Source of the DNA: Vitis vinifera
Lineage: Eukaryota; Streptophyta; Magnoliopsida; Vitales; Vitaceae
Direction: 5' to 3'
Assembly (NCBI RefSeq): GCF_030704535.1
Contig: NC_081818.1
Coordinates: 28,724,001-28,788,000 of the forward strand
Length of the DNA: 64,000 bases
Below are positions 24,921 through 37,800 of this stretch, one piece after another. Below the pieces are notes generated by a model. That model made no database searches. It was not told the origin of the DNA and was given only the letters and a program-made list of their open reading frames with translations. Within the stretch, counting starts at the first letter, position 1. Every line of letters begins with the position of its first letter. The translations under genes and the position numbers were made by a program.

Positions 24921-25145
24921 CCCGCAAAGATGGTTCGTCTTTGTCTCTCTCTTGTTGGAAAGAATCACCCTACTCTCTAGTCTTAACAAATGGGGATAAA
25001 TCGAGGTGAAATTTTAAGGATCTTTGTGTTGTCCCGCAAAGATGGTTCGTCTTTGTCTTTTTCTTGTTGGAAAGAATCACCCTACTCTCAAGTCTTAACA
25101 AATGGGGATAAATCGAGGTGCAATTGTAAGGATCTTTGTGTTTTC
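24921..25145 (+). repeat. 112-bp tandem duplication
   Basis: Two head-to-tail copies, starting at CCCGCAAAGATGGTTCGTCT (24921 and 25033), agree at nearly every base through ...GATAAATCGAGGTG and AAGGATCTTTGTGTT. Only a few substitutions separate them, so the duplication is fairly recent. It lies about 0.5 kb downstream of the ABC transporter stop. Confidence 0.9.
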
Positions 25146-26039
25146 ATGTCATCCAAAAGAGTTGGGATGGTAATCAGCCTGACCCATTTTGATTATTTAA
25201 ACAGTTTCTATCTTGCTCCAAAAAAATACTCTTTATTTTTTACATGGTAGAAAAAGAGAAAAATAAAAAAAATAAAAAATTAAATAATTTTTTATTCTGA
25301 TTTGAGTTTTTTCTTTTTTCTTTTTTAATGTTACTGATGGGTGTGTATAAAAGAACCAATTCCTTCGTCATCCCCATTAAAGAAAAAAAAAATAGATATT
25401 TTCAACAAAAGATAAGGTGCACAAGTCAATTCGAGGGAGTTTAGGTTTGTACGACAGACAAACTTCTTGATCTCAGGCATTCATCCAAGGTAATAAGGCC
25501 TCGCCACCTTTCAAGTTCCATGATTGCTCATCACACTAGTTTCTTACCAGACACACGAATTTGTGTATTGCTTTACTGGCTGTCACTATCCACTGAGATT
25601 ATAATGGTGAAAACATGAATTTCTGCAATGCCCCACAGCCCATGTCTGGTCAATGACCAAGTGGAGGCGTAATGACATGTGTCTTGGTCCATGTATGGAA
25701 CAATAAGAATATGCGTCTTATTTCGACAGTATTAGACTCCATTGATTGATTTCAGGATTCAGTATGTGAAAGATCCTTTTGATGGACTGTGAGCAAGCTA
25801 ATGCCCAAATTCCACATAGGCCTCTTAATAAAAAGCCAAGACCAAGCCCAAGCCCAAATACTATGGGCTACAGAAAAGAAAAGGCCCCAAAACTCAAGTT
25901 GCTCTCAATTCAATGATTGAAATTTTGCCTTTTTGGTGTTTTGGCATATGGGCTATATAGGGGCTTTTTTAACTTCTGTAGCAGTTTTAAAAAATAATTT
26001 TTTTAAAATGGTAGTTGAGAAAATATTGATAGATCTACG

Positions 26040-26980
26040 CAGTTTTGGCCACGTGGAAGGTATCTTTTGAAGAGACACCTTTCACAAATTTTAAAATCAT
26101 GGAAGAAGTGAATTTAAGTTAAAGGTGTCTCTTCAAGAGACACCTTCTACAATTCCAGAAATTTTGATTTATATTAAAGGTGTCTCTTGAAAAGATACTT
26201 TCCACGTGGCAAAAAATCTAACATGCATTAAAGGTGTCTCTTCAAGATACACCTTCCACAATTTGACAAATTTGAATGTCTCGTAATTTTGAAGCTAAAG
26301 ATGTCGCTTGAAGAGACAACTTCTACAATTCTTAAAAATTTTAATTTATACAAAAGGTGTCACTCGAAGAAACACTTTCCACAATTCCACAAATTCCAAT
26401 CTATATATACTAAAGGTGTCTCTTCAAAAGACACCTTCTACAATTCCAAAAAATTGGATTTATACTAAAAGTGTCTCTTAAAGAGACACATTCAGTATAA
26501 ACCTAATTTTTAAAAAATTATGGAAGGTGTCTCTTCAAGAGACAGCTTCAATATAATTCTATTTTTTGGGAATTGTGAAAGGTGACTCTTGACATCTTCC
26601 ACAATTTAAAAAAAAAATTTGAAGAGACTTTCCACAATTTTCATTCAAACACAGGAAAATTTCAAATTTATGCTGAAGGTGTCTCTTGAAGAAACACCTT
26701 TCACAATTCCTAAAAAAATGGAATTATACTTAGACGTCTTTCATAATTTTTTAAAAATTGGGTTTATACTGAAAGTGTCTCTTCAAAAGACACTTTTCAC
26801 AATTTCCATTCAAATAATGGAAAATTTCGAATTTATGCTGAAGATGTCTCTTGAATAGACACCTTCCACAATTCCCAAAAAAAATGGAATTATACTTAGA
26901 CGTCTTTCATAATTTTTAAAAAATTAGGTTTATACTGAAAGTGTCTCTTCAAGAGACACTTTCCACAATTTTCATACTGA
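26040..26980. repeat. Array of about 14 hairpin-forming units
   Basis: A near-palindromic core recurs about every 50-65 bases: an arm like AAGGTGTCTCTT, a one-to-few-base centre, then its reverse complement AAGAGACACCTT. Clear cores lie near 26060, 26121, 26179, 26230, 26295, 26355, 26414, 26468, 26524, 26675, 26771, 26842 and 26938, with a truncated one near 26577. Spacers share ACAATTC(C)-type and TTTATACT(A/G)AA strings. The copies at 26121 and 26524 are almost perfect. No transposon ends or open reading frame explain the array. Confidence 0.9.
26637..26978 (+). repeat. Higher-order 168-bp duplication inside the hairpin array
   Basis: The last third of the array is organised in two larger units of about 168 bases, each carrying two hairpin cores and one short AGACGTCTTTCAT spacer motif (near 26731 and 26898). 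The units begin at TTTCATTCAAACACAGG near 26638 and its variant near 26807. This shows that part of the array grew by segmental tandem duplication. Confidence 0.8.
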
Positions 26981-27152
26981 AGATGTTCTACGGGTCTCTT
27001 TGCTTTTGTGCCATTGGATTTAAATTTCAAGAATGCAAAACCCCCAATGAAAAAAAAAAAAAAATGCCTTTGTTTTTTTGCTCCTTGTGCTTTCTGGAGA
27101 TGTTCTACAGGTCTCTTTGCTTTTGTGCCATTGGATTTAAATTTCACAAACC
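26980..27152 (+). repeat. Direct repeat of about 55 bp
   Basis: The string starting GAGATGTTCTAC(A/G)GGTC and running through CTTTTGTGCCATTGGATTTA appears at about 26980-27035 and 27097-27152 with only one or two differences. A poly-A stretch lies between the copies. It abuts the end of the hairpin array. Confidence 0.85.
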
Positions 27153-27329
27153 CTAAATCCACAATTTTTGAGCCAGGCTGAAAAACACAACCTTTCCTCA
27201 CAAATCATGATCAAATTACCAAATACAATCTTATGTTTTTTTATATAAAAAAAAATTGGACTGACGAATATTGTGTCGAAACCGGCGGAAAAAAAATGGA
27301 AACAAAATTCTCAACTTTCCCACACTTTC

Positions 27330-27530
27330 TTGGCAACCAAACAGAATCACAACAAGCCGAACCATAAAAAAATTAAAACTTTCTCCATAATTTTTATCAT
27401 ACTCGATTTCATTGTTAAAAAAAAACGAAAACTTTAATTTTTTTCAACTTTTCCACACTTTCTTGGCAGCCAAACAGAATCACAACAAGCCAAACCATAA
27501 AAAAAAAATGAAAACTTTTACAGAAAAAAT
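27330..27530 (+). repeat. Direct repeat of about 80 bp
   Basis: A unit containing CACACTTTCTTGGCA(A/G)CCAA and AATCACAACAAGCC(G/A)AAC occurs at about 27334-27390 and again near 27439-27515, followed in both cases by an A-run and AAAACTTT. The period is about 104 bases. Confidence 0.8.
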
Positions 27531-28016
27531 CGGGGGCAATGGTCTCTCAGATCTACACTTCACTTCCTTCCTATTAGTATTGAGGCAAGGATCTCCACTC
27601 TGTGATTGGCATGCGGGAAAATGGGTTTTGGGACAGAGGACAAAATGATTTTTGAAGCAGAGAAGAAAAGAAGAAAACTGGCTGGGGAAATGGGTTCATC
27701 CTACGTGTTATCCTACGTGTTAAAAAGTGTCGTAGAATTGGAATTATTTTCCAATCTATGGTATTTTAAAAATTATTTTTTCCAATTGTTGTATATTTAT
27801 CAAGAATCCGGCTATATTGCCATTCCACTCAGCTCACAACTCTAAAATGGAACTCACTTTTCAACCTTTACTATGTATTTTTTCTGTCTTATTGTTTTTT
27901 CTTGACTTGAAATTTGAAACAAGAGGGCTCCCCTATTAATCATCAACCATATTGTAAAGGAAAATGTTATGGCTGGGCATCAGATTGTTAGAGGCAGGAT
28001 TTCATATTAATTTAGG

Positions 28017-28271
28017 CTTCTTTTTGAACATGGGGAAACCTCAAAACCAATTAAGAACAGTAGAGAAAGTGTCAAAAAGTGCATAACCTGTTTTTGATAA
28101 GAATGAACAAAGTAGTTTACATAGAGAGTCACATCCATATAGACACTGAGAAAGGGATTTTTACCTATATATTATCGTCTGTTGGTACCAAAAGTCCCTT
28201 TCTTCTTCAACTTGAGCCTTCAACTTCAGCGTTACTGAATTGATTTAAGACACTTCACCTATCTAACATTG
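28017..28271 (+). repeat. Partner of left-end block A
   Basis: This segment matches 243-474 over its whole length, including the shared stretch around ACCTATATATTATC and GGTACCAAAAGTCCCTTTCT, with small indels. It contains a 14-base internal duplication (CTTCAACTT/GAGC) that the left copy lacks. No gene is evident in it. Confidence 0.8.
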
Positions 28272-31200
28272 GTAAAATAAGACTGCATGTCCCTCATGAC
28301 TTGAAAAATAATAATAAAAAAATCTATACATATAATTAGGGGTTTAATCCAATTTGAGTTCAACCTAAATATTAGTTTATTTGCATAAAATCCAAACTCG
28401 ACCTAATGTTTAATCGGATTTGTCTTATCCAACTCGATGTATAATTCAATTTACTTAACTCAATGGTGAAGATTGTAATTAGTGAAGTGGTTTTCTAAGG
28501 ATTAGAAGTACTTGATAACATTTAAAAATAAATTTTATTAAAATTAGACATTTAATAAAAGTTTTAAAAATCATGTTTTGATGGCACTAAAAATATTTTT
28601 TTATTTGCATAAAAAAACAAATTGATTGTTCATGAAAAGGTTTTTTTAAACAAGTGCTAAAAGCACTTTTACACACATCTTCGTTACAATTGCACTATTT
28701 TTAAAACAAAACTCTAAAACATAAGATTTAACATCTATAATACGAGCAAATTCGTCAATCATTCCATTTTTTTTAAAAAAAAATCTTTTAAGGGTCGCTG
28801 CCTCTTCCAACTCCTATTATTTTTTCACAATCACCGATCAAATATTAGGACCAAGTAACTCGACCGTGACAAATAAAACTAATTCACAAACTTCAAAATC
28901 TAATGTAAATAATATATTAAGATATTTCATACATATGATAATAAACATGCAAATCTTCTTCTCCGATTAATGAATTTTCACTCCATGGTAAATTTTTTGA
29001 AATGATTTTGTATATATATATATATATATATATATATAATGGAATAATATGCAATTTTCTTACAAGATTGAAAACTTTCAAAAGCTTAATAAAAAAATGA
29101 AGTTTCACATAAATAACATTGCTCCTAATACTCACAAGTCATAATAGAGCATACTCCTTGCTACCTAACATGTACTGTTTGCTTGAAATCTTGTCCTTTC
29201 TTAGATGTATTTAAATGGACTACATAAACAACTTGACCTTGCATCTACTTGACATTTCTAGTTATATTTAACCAAGGCTCCCTCTGGCTCCTTGTTGAAG
29301 GATCTCATGAATGTGAAACAATATAAGTAATTTTTTCATTCTTTAATTTCAATTTGGGTGAAAATATTTTTTGATTTTGTTTTCAATATTTTGGGTTGGA
29401 TGGAAGTTGTACTAGCCTTCTTATTAAAGTCTGTTTGCAAACTATTATTAAAAATAGTTTTTTTTTTTTTTTTTTTGCAAAAATATATTAAAAATTGTTT
29501 TTTTAACTTAAATTTCTCAAAACATATTATTATTTTTAAAACAAATTTTATATATTTGCAGTTTTTATTGCATAAGACTAAAAACATGGATAATATTTTG
29601 AAAACTTTTTACATTATACATATAAAAAATAAATAAATAAATTTTATTTGAATTTTTAAATAAAATTTTATTTAAAAAAAATGATCGAGAACCATGTTTA
29701 ATAATGTTTTGAAAAAAATATTATTAAACAAATCAAAAAATCAAATATCATGGGTGAATACATGTTTTTACTTAGAAGTGTTCAAAGTTGTTTATTCTAC
29801 TAAACATTAGAAAATAAGTTAAAAACTATTATAAAAAAATATTGTTCATAATTGTTTTAAAAAATAGTTATCAAACAATACCTCAAAATTTTAGGATATG
29901 GTTTTGACTCGGAATGTATAATATACTAATGAGATATTTTTATAAAATAAAAATTAGTTTGTTTTGTTTTATTTGTGTTTATTTTTATTTCTTATTTTTA
30001 GATAAATTATTTTATTATTATTTTTGTTTGTTTGTTTTTTTAACTTGTTTGGTTACATCCTACATAGCCAATAAATAGTGAAATAATAATAACTGTAGGG
30101 GATGATTACTAATTTGAAAATAGCATTTATGAATTTGAAATAAAAATTGAGAAAAAAAAATATATAAAAGTGAGCATGGCTCACTTTAAAAACCTAGGTG
30201 TTTTTTTCCCCCTTAAAAGATCATATATTTATTTTTATTTTTTTGAAATTGAAAGAAAGATAAATAAATTTTAAGAAATAGAAGAGAAAATTTTACTTAA
30301 ATTTAATCCTGTATTTTCTTACTTTTTTCTTAAAAAAAAAAAAAATCCTATATTTCATTTTTATTTATTGTTTCCCTCAAGTTTATTGAGATCAAATAGA
30401 GCATAAATTTCATTTTGGAATCCTAAAATAATATTTATATTTATTTTAAAAAATGTATATTTACTATAACATTAATTTAAAAATAAAATCATAAAACAAG
30501 ATAATTATTATTAATCATTGATAATCATTTTATTATTCGTAATAAATGTTGAGATTTTTTTACTTATTTTTATTTATTTTATTCAACCAAAAAATAAACA
30601 TCATCAATAGTCTTTTAAAATTAGTAAAGTAAAATGTTATTTCACGACACAAAAATGACTTAGAAATCTTAAATGTATTAGGATTGGAATTTGAAATATA
30701 CTAATTTTCAAAAATAACTTAAAGGTTATATTTGGTTTGAAAAAATTAAGGGAAAAATTGATAGAATAAAATAAAGATAAAAAATAAAAAGAAAATAAAA
30801 ATAGATATTAAATCAATAAATTATTTTTTATGTTACTTTAAACCTATTTTTATGTTACTTCATATTTGAATTAATTTTTGGAAATTTTAATTTTTTTTTT
30901 AGCTTTAATAAAAGTTTTTATACTTATTTGAATTATTTTATTTATATAGCTAAATTCGGAAAATGTTATTTCACTAAAACAAACTTTATTTTTGAACTTA
31001 TATAATAAATTAAGAAGCTTGGTAACTATTTTTAAAAATAATTATGAAAAATAGTTTTTAATAATAGTTTTTCAAAATTATTTTTTGATTTTTGTAGAAC
31101 AAAAAATATGTTTGAAAACCTAAAATATTTTTAACATATTTAAATAAATATATATATATATATATATATATATTATTTTTAATTATTTTACATGTTTATA

Positions 31201-31639
31201 TAATTATTTATTAAAACAATTTTAAGAAAACAAGTGAAAATAATATAAAATAATTAAAAGATGTTTTATAAAAATGTTGTGTTTTGATTATCAAATATGT
31301 TTTTTGTATTTTTTATTCTAAAAAATAGTTGCCAAACAAATCTTAAGTTTTTATGTTTAATATAACTTTTCAAGTTATAAGTTATAACAAAAAAAAACAC
31401 AAAATTATTATTTTTATATAAAGATTAAATATATAAAATTTTTTAATTAATTTTAAATATTTTTTTATTTCTCATAGTAAAATGTAATACAAGAAAAAGT
31501 ATTTTCCTTTAGTTATTTTTATATCTTTTAATATTTTTATTTATTGAACAAAATATTGCATAAATATTATATATATATATATATATATATTAATTATAAT
31601 ATAAAAATGAAAATATAGATATACTTGTTACAAATATTC

Positions 31640-31895
31640 CTGTTGGTTTTCTGAAGTTAGTGTTCCCTAACGTGGAAGAAAGAAGAAATTCTATTATGAG
31701 ACGAAGCTGATACAAGGATTAAACTCTCTTCATTTTTCGAAGTAGATCTGCTCAGTTTGTTTCTTGCCCTATTTTCCCGAGAAACTCTGGGAAACACGGG
31801 GGTGGATTTTCTCGCCTTTGATTTCGAAAATGTGTTTATGTTTTCCCTGCGGTTCGTGATTTTAGTGAGAAAGTTGTTTTTGTTTTTGCAGAGGG
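31640..31895 (+). promoter_or_regulatory. Promoter and 5' leader of the SIN3-like gene
   Basis: Composition changes here from AT-rich intergenic DNA to a mixed leader. A strong splice acceptor (TTTTTGCAG, ending at 31891) lies four bases before the start codon, so the 5' UTR probably contains an intron. The upstream UTR exon could not be placed with certainty. Confidence 0.45.
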
Positions 31896-34800
31896 ATGAA
31901 GCGATTAAGAGATGATGGCTATGTAGGGTCTCAATTCAAACGACCGTACGGTTCGTCTCGCGGGGATTCGTGAGTACTATTGTTATCTGTCTCTCTGGAA
32001 TTTTTGGATTGCTATTGGGGTATTTCTTTTAAGTTTGAATGTTGTGTTTTGATTTTTCTGGTAGTGAATTGAACCATAGTTGATCATGTTATTGGTAGTA
32101 GTTTGTTATTTGTTATTTTTTGGTTTGTTGTTTTGTTTGGTTATGTATGATCGTGGAATTTCGTGGATTTGTATAGGGTTTGCGAACGGGTTCGCCGTTT
32201 CTGATAGAAAGTTTTGAAATCTGTGGTGGCTTCTCTTCCATGTTTTGTTGTGTGCCTTTGATATTGTTTATCAGAACGGCACCCCTTTGGATTTGCCCTT
32301 TTATGCTCAAGTCATTTTGATGGAAACTGGTTCCTGGGGAAGAAAAAACATTGGGGTTTTTCTTTTTCTTGTGAAGGATATCTCAATAAATTTTGGATCT
32401 CTCATCAGTTAATTCCAGGAAACATATTGTCTCAACTTAAATTTATCTTCTTTCTTAAGGAAAAAGTGTCCTGGAATTTTTTTTTCAATACGTATTGACT
32501 AATAGCAGAATATAGATGGGACTGCAACTTTTGAAGAATGGATAGGTTGATCTACCTGGATGATTGTTGGGTTTTTGATTATTTATTATTTATTTTGTGG
32601 CAATGAAGCTATGGGCAACCCCAAATCCCTGGTGGAGGAGGAGGAGGGGGAGGAGGGGGAGGAGGAGGAGGGGGAGGTAGCATGCCGAAACTAACAACGA
32701 CTGATGCCTTGACCTATCTCAAGGAGGTGAAGGAGATGTTTCAAGACCAAAGAGAAAAATATGACACGTTCCTTGAGGTCATGAAAGACTTTAAGGCTCA
32801 AAGGTACGAAATTTAGATCCTCACAAGTTTTCAATTAGCTCAGGGGTGTTGAATGAAACATCTTATACATTCATCCCATTGTTTTGTTTTTGTAGGACTG
32901 ACACTGCAGGTGTCATAGCAAGGGTGAAGGAGTTATTCAAGGGGCACAATAACTTAATTTTCGGATTTAATACCTTCCTGCCTAAAGGATATGAAATTAC
33001 CCTCCCAGAGGACGAACCTCCCCCAAAGAAGACAGTTGAGTTTGAAGAAGCTATTAATTTTGTAAACAAAATCAAGGTGAAATATTATATTTAATTGTTG
33101 CATTTTGAAATGCTGATTTCAGTTTGTAAGGGTTTCAAATAAAGGATTTGTTTTCATGCAGAAACGTTTCCAAAATGATGATCATGTCTATAAATCCTTT
33201 TTGGACATTTTGAATATGTATCGTAGAGAGAACAAGGACATACATGAGGTCTACCGTGAGGTTTGTTTCTGTTATCTTCTGTTTTGACCTTTAAATATGT
33301 GCTATTACATTTTAGGCAGTTTTCCTTCTTCAAATATTTTTATTCATGTAAGATTGTATTATATCTCTTTTCAGGTGGCCGTACTTTTCAGTGATCATAA
33401 AGACTTGCTTGAAGAATTTGTAAGATTTTTACCAGAATCTTCGGCAATGCACTCTGCTCAGCATCTTCCATATGGTCGAAACACCATCCAGCGTTATGAT
33501 GAGCGGAATTCTTCTACGCCCACACTGCGGCAAATGCATGTGGACAAGGTAATTCCATCTTGCCTTCTTTCTCCTCTCTTTTCTGTTTTCCTTTCTGGTT
33601 CATTTATGATAATATGCAAATGGACCTTCTATCTTTCAGCAACGTTGCTGGCGGGATAAAATTATTCCTTCCCATGCTGATCGTGACTCTAGCATCTATC
33701 GTACCGATCTGGATGATGATAAAGCAATGATGAAGATACACAAGGAGCAGAAGAGACGGACTGAAAAGGAGAACAGGGATAGAAGGAATCGTGATCAGGA
33801 TGATAGGGAGCCCAGTCATGAAAACAATAGGGACTTCAACTTGCAGCGTCTTCCTGAGAAAAGGAAATCTTCACGGAAGGTTGAAGGTTTTGGGGCAAAT
33901 CCTATTTTGGCTTCATATGATGATAAAGATGCATTAAAAAGTGAGTCCATGATGCTATTTGACTGTTTAATCACATATTCGTGCTTGTTTGGAATGTTTC
34001 TGTGCATGTTATGTATAATTAGCCACTTAGGTTGTATGCATTTTATGTTCAGGCCTTGTAAGTATAAAAATGATTTTTTTTTTTTTTAACATATCATCTG
34101 ACAACATTTATTTGTTGCCATTTTGTATGAATTTTTTTTCTGTGGGTTATTATCCCTTATTCATAAGACTCTTCTTGCTATGAAGAGATTGTGTATTGAA
34201 CTCATGTTGACATATGGTAGCTGTGCCTAAGCATGTCTAGCACTCGTTCATGGTGATGCTTGCTAATGATTCCGCCTTCATTTACTCCAAATGCGTTCAG
34301 GATAGCACATGCGTTATGTTCTTTTATTTTATATTTCGTATAATGCTGTTACATCCTATGTTGTTTAATTTGTTATGATGCACTAGAGATGGAGCTAAAC
34401 CCAGTTCAGTATATATTGTTTGCATGTTGTGGTTTCTAATATCTGATAAACTGGATCTTTTTTTACTGTCATTAGTGTTTAGTAGTTCCTGTGATTTTGT
34501 TCTATAACTGGGCTACCATTAGCTCCTTTCCCAGATGTTATCCTGCTCGAACTAGATTGTGGTTTTGAGCATTTGTCCACATATATTTGTTGAATATTTC
34601 AGTTTACTTTGCCATTCTTAATAAAACAAAAAATTTTCAATCTACTATTTCTAATAGTCAATATCTAATAATGATCTCAATAGAATTTGCTCATACTATA
34701 TCATAAACACCTTGTCAGGATATTTGGTTAGTATGGTTTGATCCCCAAACTTGATCAAAGAAAATTTTGTTTTTCATTTGACTCTTTTGAGTGAATGTCT

Positions 34801-37800
34801 GTGCTCTATTGTAGACCTATGGTTTTATGTTTAAAGTCTCAGAGTTCATTTCTTTTAATTCTTTAGTAACCTTGTTTATCTTGCATTATTGTTCTTTTAT
34901 TTGCTAACATTTTTTTTTGCCAAATCTCTTGACAGGCATGTGCAACCAAGAATTCATCTTCTGTGAAAAAGTTAAGGAGAAGTTATGCAGCATGGATGAT
35001 TACCAGGCATTCTTAAAGTGCCTTCATATTTATAGCAAAGAAATAATTTCACGGAGTGAATTGCAGACTTTGGTATGCATTGCACAATCTGAGCTACTTA
35101 ATTTTGTTCGTTGTTATCTATTATCCTTTAATCCTGAACACAGTTTAGATGAGTTTGATATTCTGCCCCTTTTTGTTTGACACTGCTTAATATATTCTCT
35201 GTCCTTATCAAAATAAATTTAAATGGGTTGGTGTTAGTTCTCACAGGTCAGAGCATTATTGTTTTCCCCTCTTTTACATTGCTGAATAATAAACATATGG
35301 TTATCCATTACTTTGTCAATATTTTGGGGAAAAACACAATGAAAAAAGCGTGACACACTATAGTTAGGTAGTCTACATCATAGTAACCAACTAAATAACA
35401 TACATGCTAAGTGTGAAACACTTTAAATGTTGAGTATTTTTTTTTTTTTTTATCATAACAAACTCTAAATATTGTACTGTTATATTTTGTTTTTGGATAG
35501 CATAGGATGCGTTTGTAGAACTTGATGTCTGATGATGATTTTTTTAATCTGTCTCTTTGAGTTTTAAAGCAAGTAGTTCATAAACCTTGAGAAGTTCCAT
35601 TTGTGTGGGAAAATATCCATGTGGAGGAAGTGTGCTTAGTGGAATGGTGGTTGAAAGTTGTGTGAAAAACACCAGAAGTCATCTTTCTGCTGCTTAGATA
35701 ACTGGTTGAAAGTTGCCTTTGGGGCCTGGCTCAAGTGGCAAGGGGTTGGGTTGGGTTGGGGATGTGGGAGGTTCAAGGTTTGAGACAAAGCAAGGACAAT
35801 GAAAAATGGTCATCTATTAGAAGAAAAAAGATTAGTTGAAAGTTAATTGCCAGATGTTAGTAGTTCAGACATCTTAATAAGTTTTTTTCTGGTAGAAAAA
35901 TATTATTTCGAGGAAATGTGTTCTGTAGAATAGTGATAGAAAGCTGTGGAGAAAATAGTAGAAGTCATCTTTCTGCAACTTAAGCAACTAGTTAAAAATT
36001 TATTGCTAGAATGTTTGAAAAGAAAAGAATTCTTGATAGGTATTTTCACTTTTACCTTATCTTAGAAGTTGGCTTCAGTGATTTCCATAACTCGGATGTA
36101 ATTTCATCTGAAGCTTTCTAATTTCAGGTTGCTGACTTACTTGGAAAATATCCAGATCTTATGGATGGTTTCAATGAATTTTTGGAACGTTGTGAGAATA
36201 TTGGTAGGCATAAATTTACTATCTCTTGAGTTTTTTCTTTGGGTTCACTTTCTTAAAGGTTTTTCTGATTAATACTTTTCTTGCAGATGGATTCCTTGCT
36301 GGTGTTATGAACAAAAGTATGGAACATGATATGATGTCTTTTGATGTTCAAATTTTCTTATGTAGTTTATGAAATTTGATGATTCTGTTCTCTTGATGGC
36401 AGAATCTTTGTGGGATGAAGGACATTTATCCAGATCAATGAGAGCAGAGGAGAAAGATAAAGAGCAGAAGCGGGAAATGGAAGGAGCTAAGGAAAAAGAT
36501 AGATGCAGGGAGAAGTATATGGGAAAATCCATTCAGGAGCTTGACCTCTCTAACTGTGAACGTTGTACTCCAAGCTATCGGCTTTTGCCAGAGGATGTAT
36601 ATAAATTTTATTTTATGCTTTTGTTAATGTGGATATTATCAAGGATGCCTATATGGTGTGCTAATTCTTTGATGCTTGTTGTTATGCAGTATCCCATAGC
36701 TATAGCAAAGGAGAGATCAGAGCTGGGCGCTCAAGTGCTAAATGACCAATGGGTATCTGTGACTTCAGGTAGTGAGGATTACTCTTTTAAACATATGCGC
36801 CGAAACCAGTATGAAGAAAGCCTGTTTAGGTGTGAAGATGATAGGTAATGAGTTTGTTAATAGTCTTTAGAAGGCCAGGTTATTATTATTATTATTATTT
36901 GCTTTTCTATTTTTATTTTTTAAATTTAGCCAATATTTTATGATATATTGAGTTTACTTATGTATTCAGCTTGGTAATTTTGATTCTTCCAAAGTTCTCT
37001 GCTTTGGTAAGTGATCTTGGAATCATTGTTTGATGCTTTCAGATTTGAGCTGGATATGTTGTTAGAATCTGTGACTTCAGCTGCTAAGCATGCTGAAGAT
37101 TTGCTGAACTCCATCAGTGATAATAGTGTGGGGAGTCCAATCCAGATTGAAGGCCACTTAACAGGTTCTCATCTCTAAGCTGATTATGGGCAAATAATTT
37201 TCGGGATATCCGTTTTAACTCTGACCATTTGGTTTCTTTTGTTTCTGACTCTTTGCTTGTTTTCTTCACTTTTTCTTGTAGTTCTAAATTTACGATGCAT
37301 CGATCGTTTATATGGTGACCATGCTCTGGATGCATTGGACACATTGCGTAAAAATACATCTCTTGCATTGCCGGTTATATTATCTCGCTTGAAGCAGAAA
37401 CATGAGGAGTGGTCTAGGTGTCGCTCAGATTTTAACAAAGTTTGGGCTGAAATCTACGCTAAGAACCATTACAAGTCACTTGACCACCGGAGCTTTTATT
37501 TCAAGCAACAAGATTCAAAGAACTTGAGCACAAAATGTAAGTTGAACTTTGATGTAGAGAAAATGATCCATCCTTAATGTTAGGTAGCTCTTCCCAGTTA
37601 AGCCTTGATATGGAAAAAATACTTATATATTCATCACACAAAGGCTATAAAGCATGAGATATAGATTGGAGTCTCTTATAGTCATCATGTATGCATCTCA
37701 TGTCCTCTTTTAATAAAAAGGCTAATTCCAAGCCTTAAACTTTGTGGCTCCGCCTCACATTAATGAGTTTTTTCACAGCATATTCTTAATATAGTATTGC

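Larger units (their letters stand above)
24437..31895. other. Repeat-rich intergenic DNA between ABCB and SIN3-like genes
   Basis: About 7.5 kb without a supportable gene. It holds the 112-bp tandem duplication, the hairpin array and two direct duplications listed separately, then mostly A/T-rich filler from 28.3 to 31.6 kb with (TA)n tracts at about 29010, 31148 and 31568. Much of 28.5-31.3 kb consists of variants of a T/A-rich dispersed unit that also occurs near 5300, 8850 and 49050. The last 250 bases are probably the promoter and 5' leader of the SIN3-like gene. Confidence 0.6.

Noticed and set aside
26619-26858. Open frame with an internally repeated peptide (FMLKVSLEE-type).
   Set aside because: The peptide repeat is just a translation of the hairpin array; no start context or homologous protein.
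26040-26980. Possible CRISPR array.
   Set aside because: Repeats are palindromic and diverged, spacers are themselves related, and the host is a plant.
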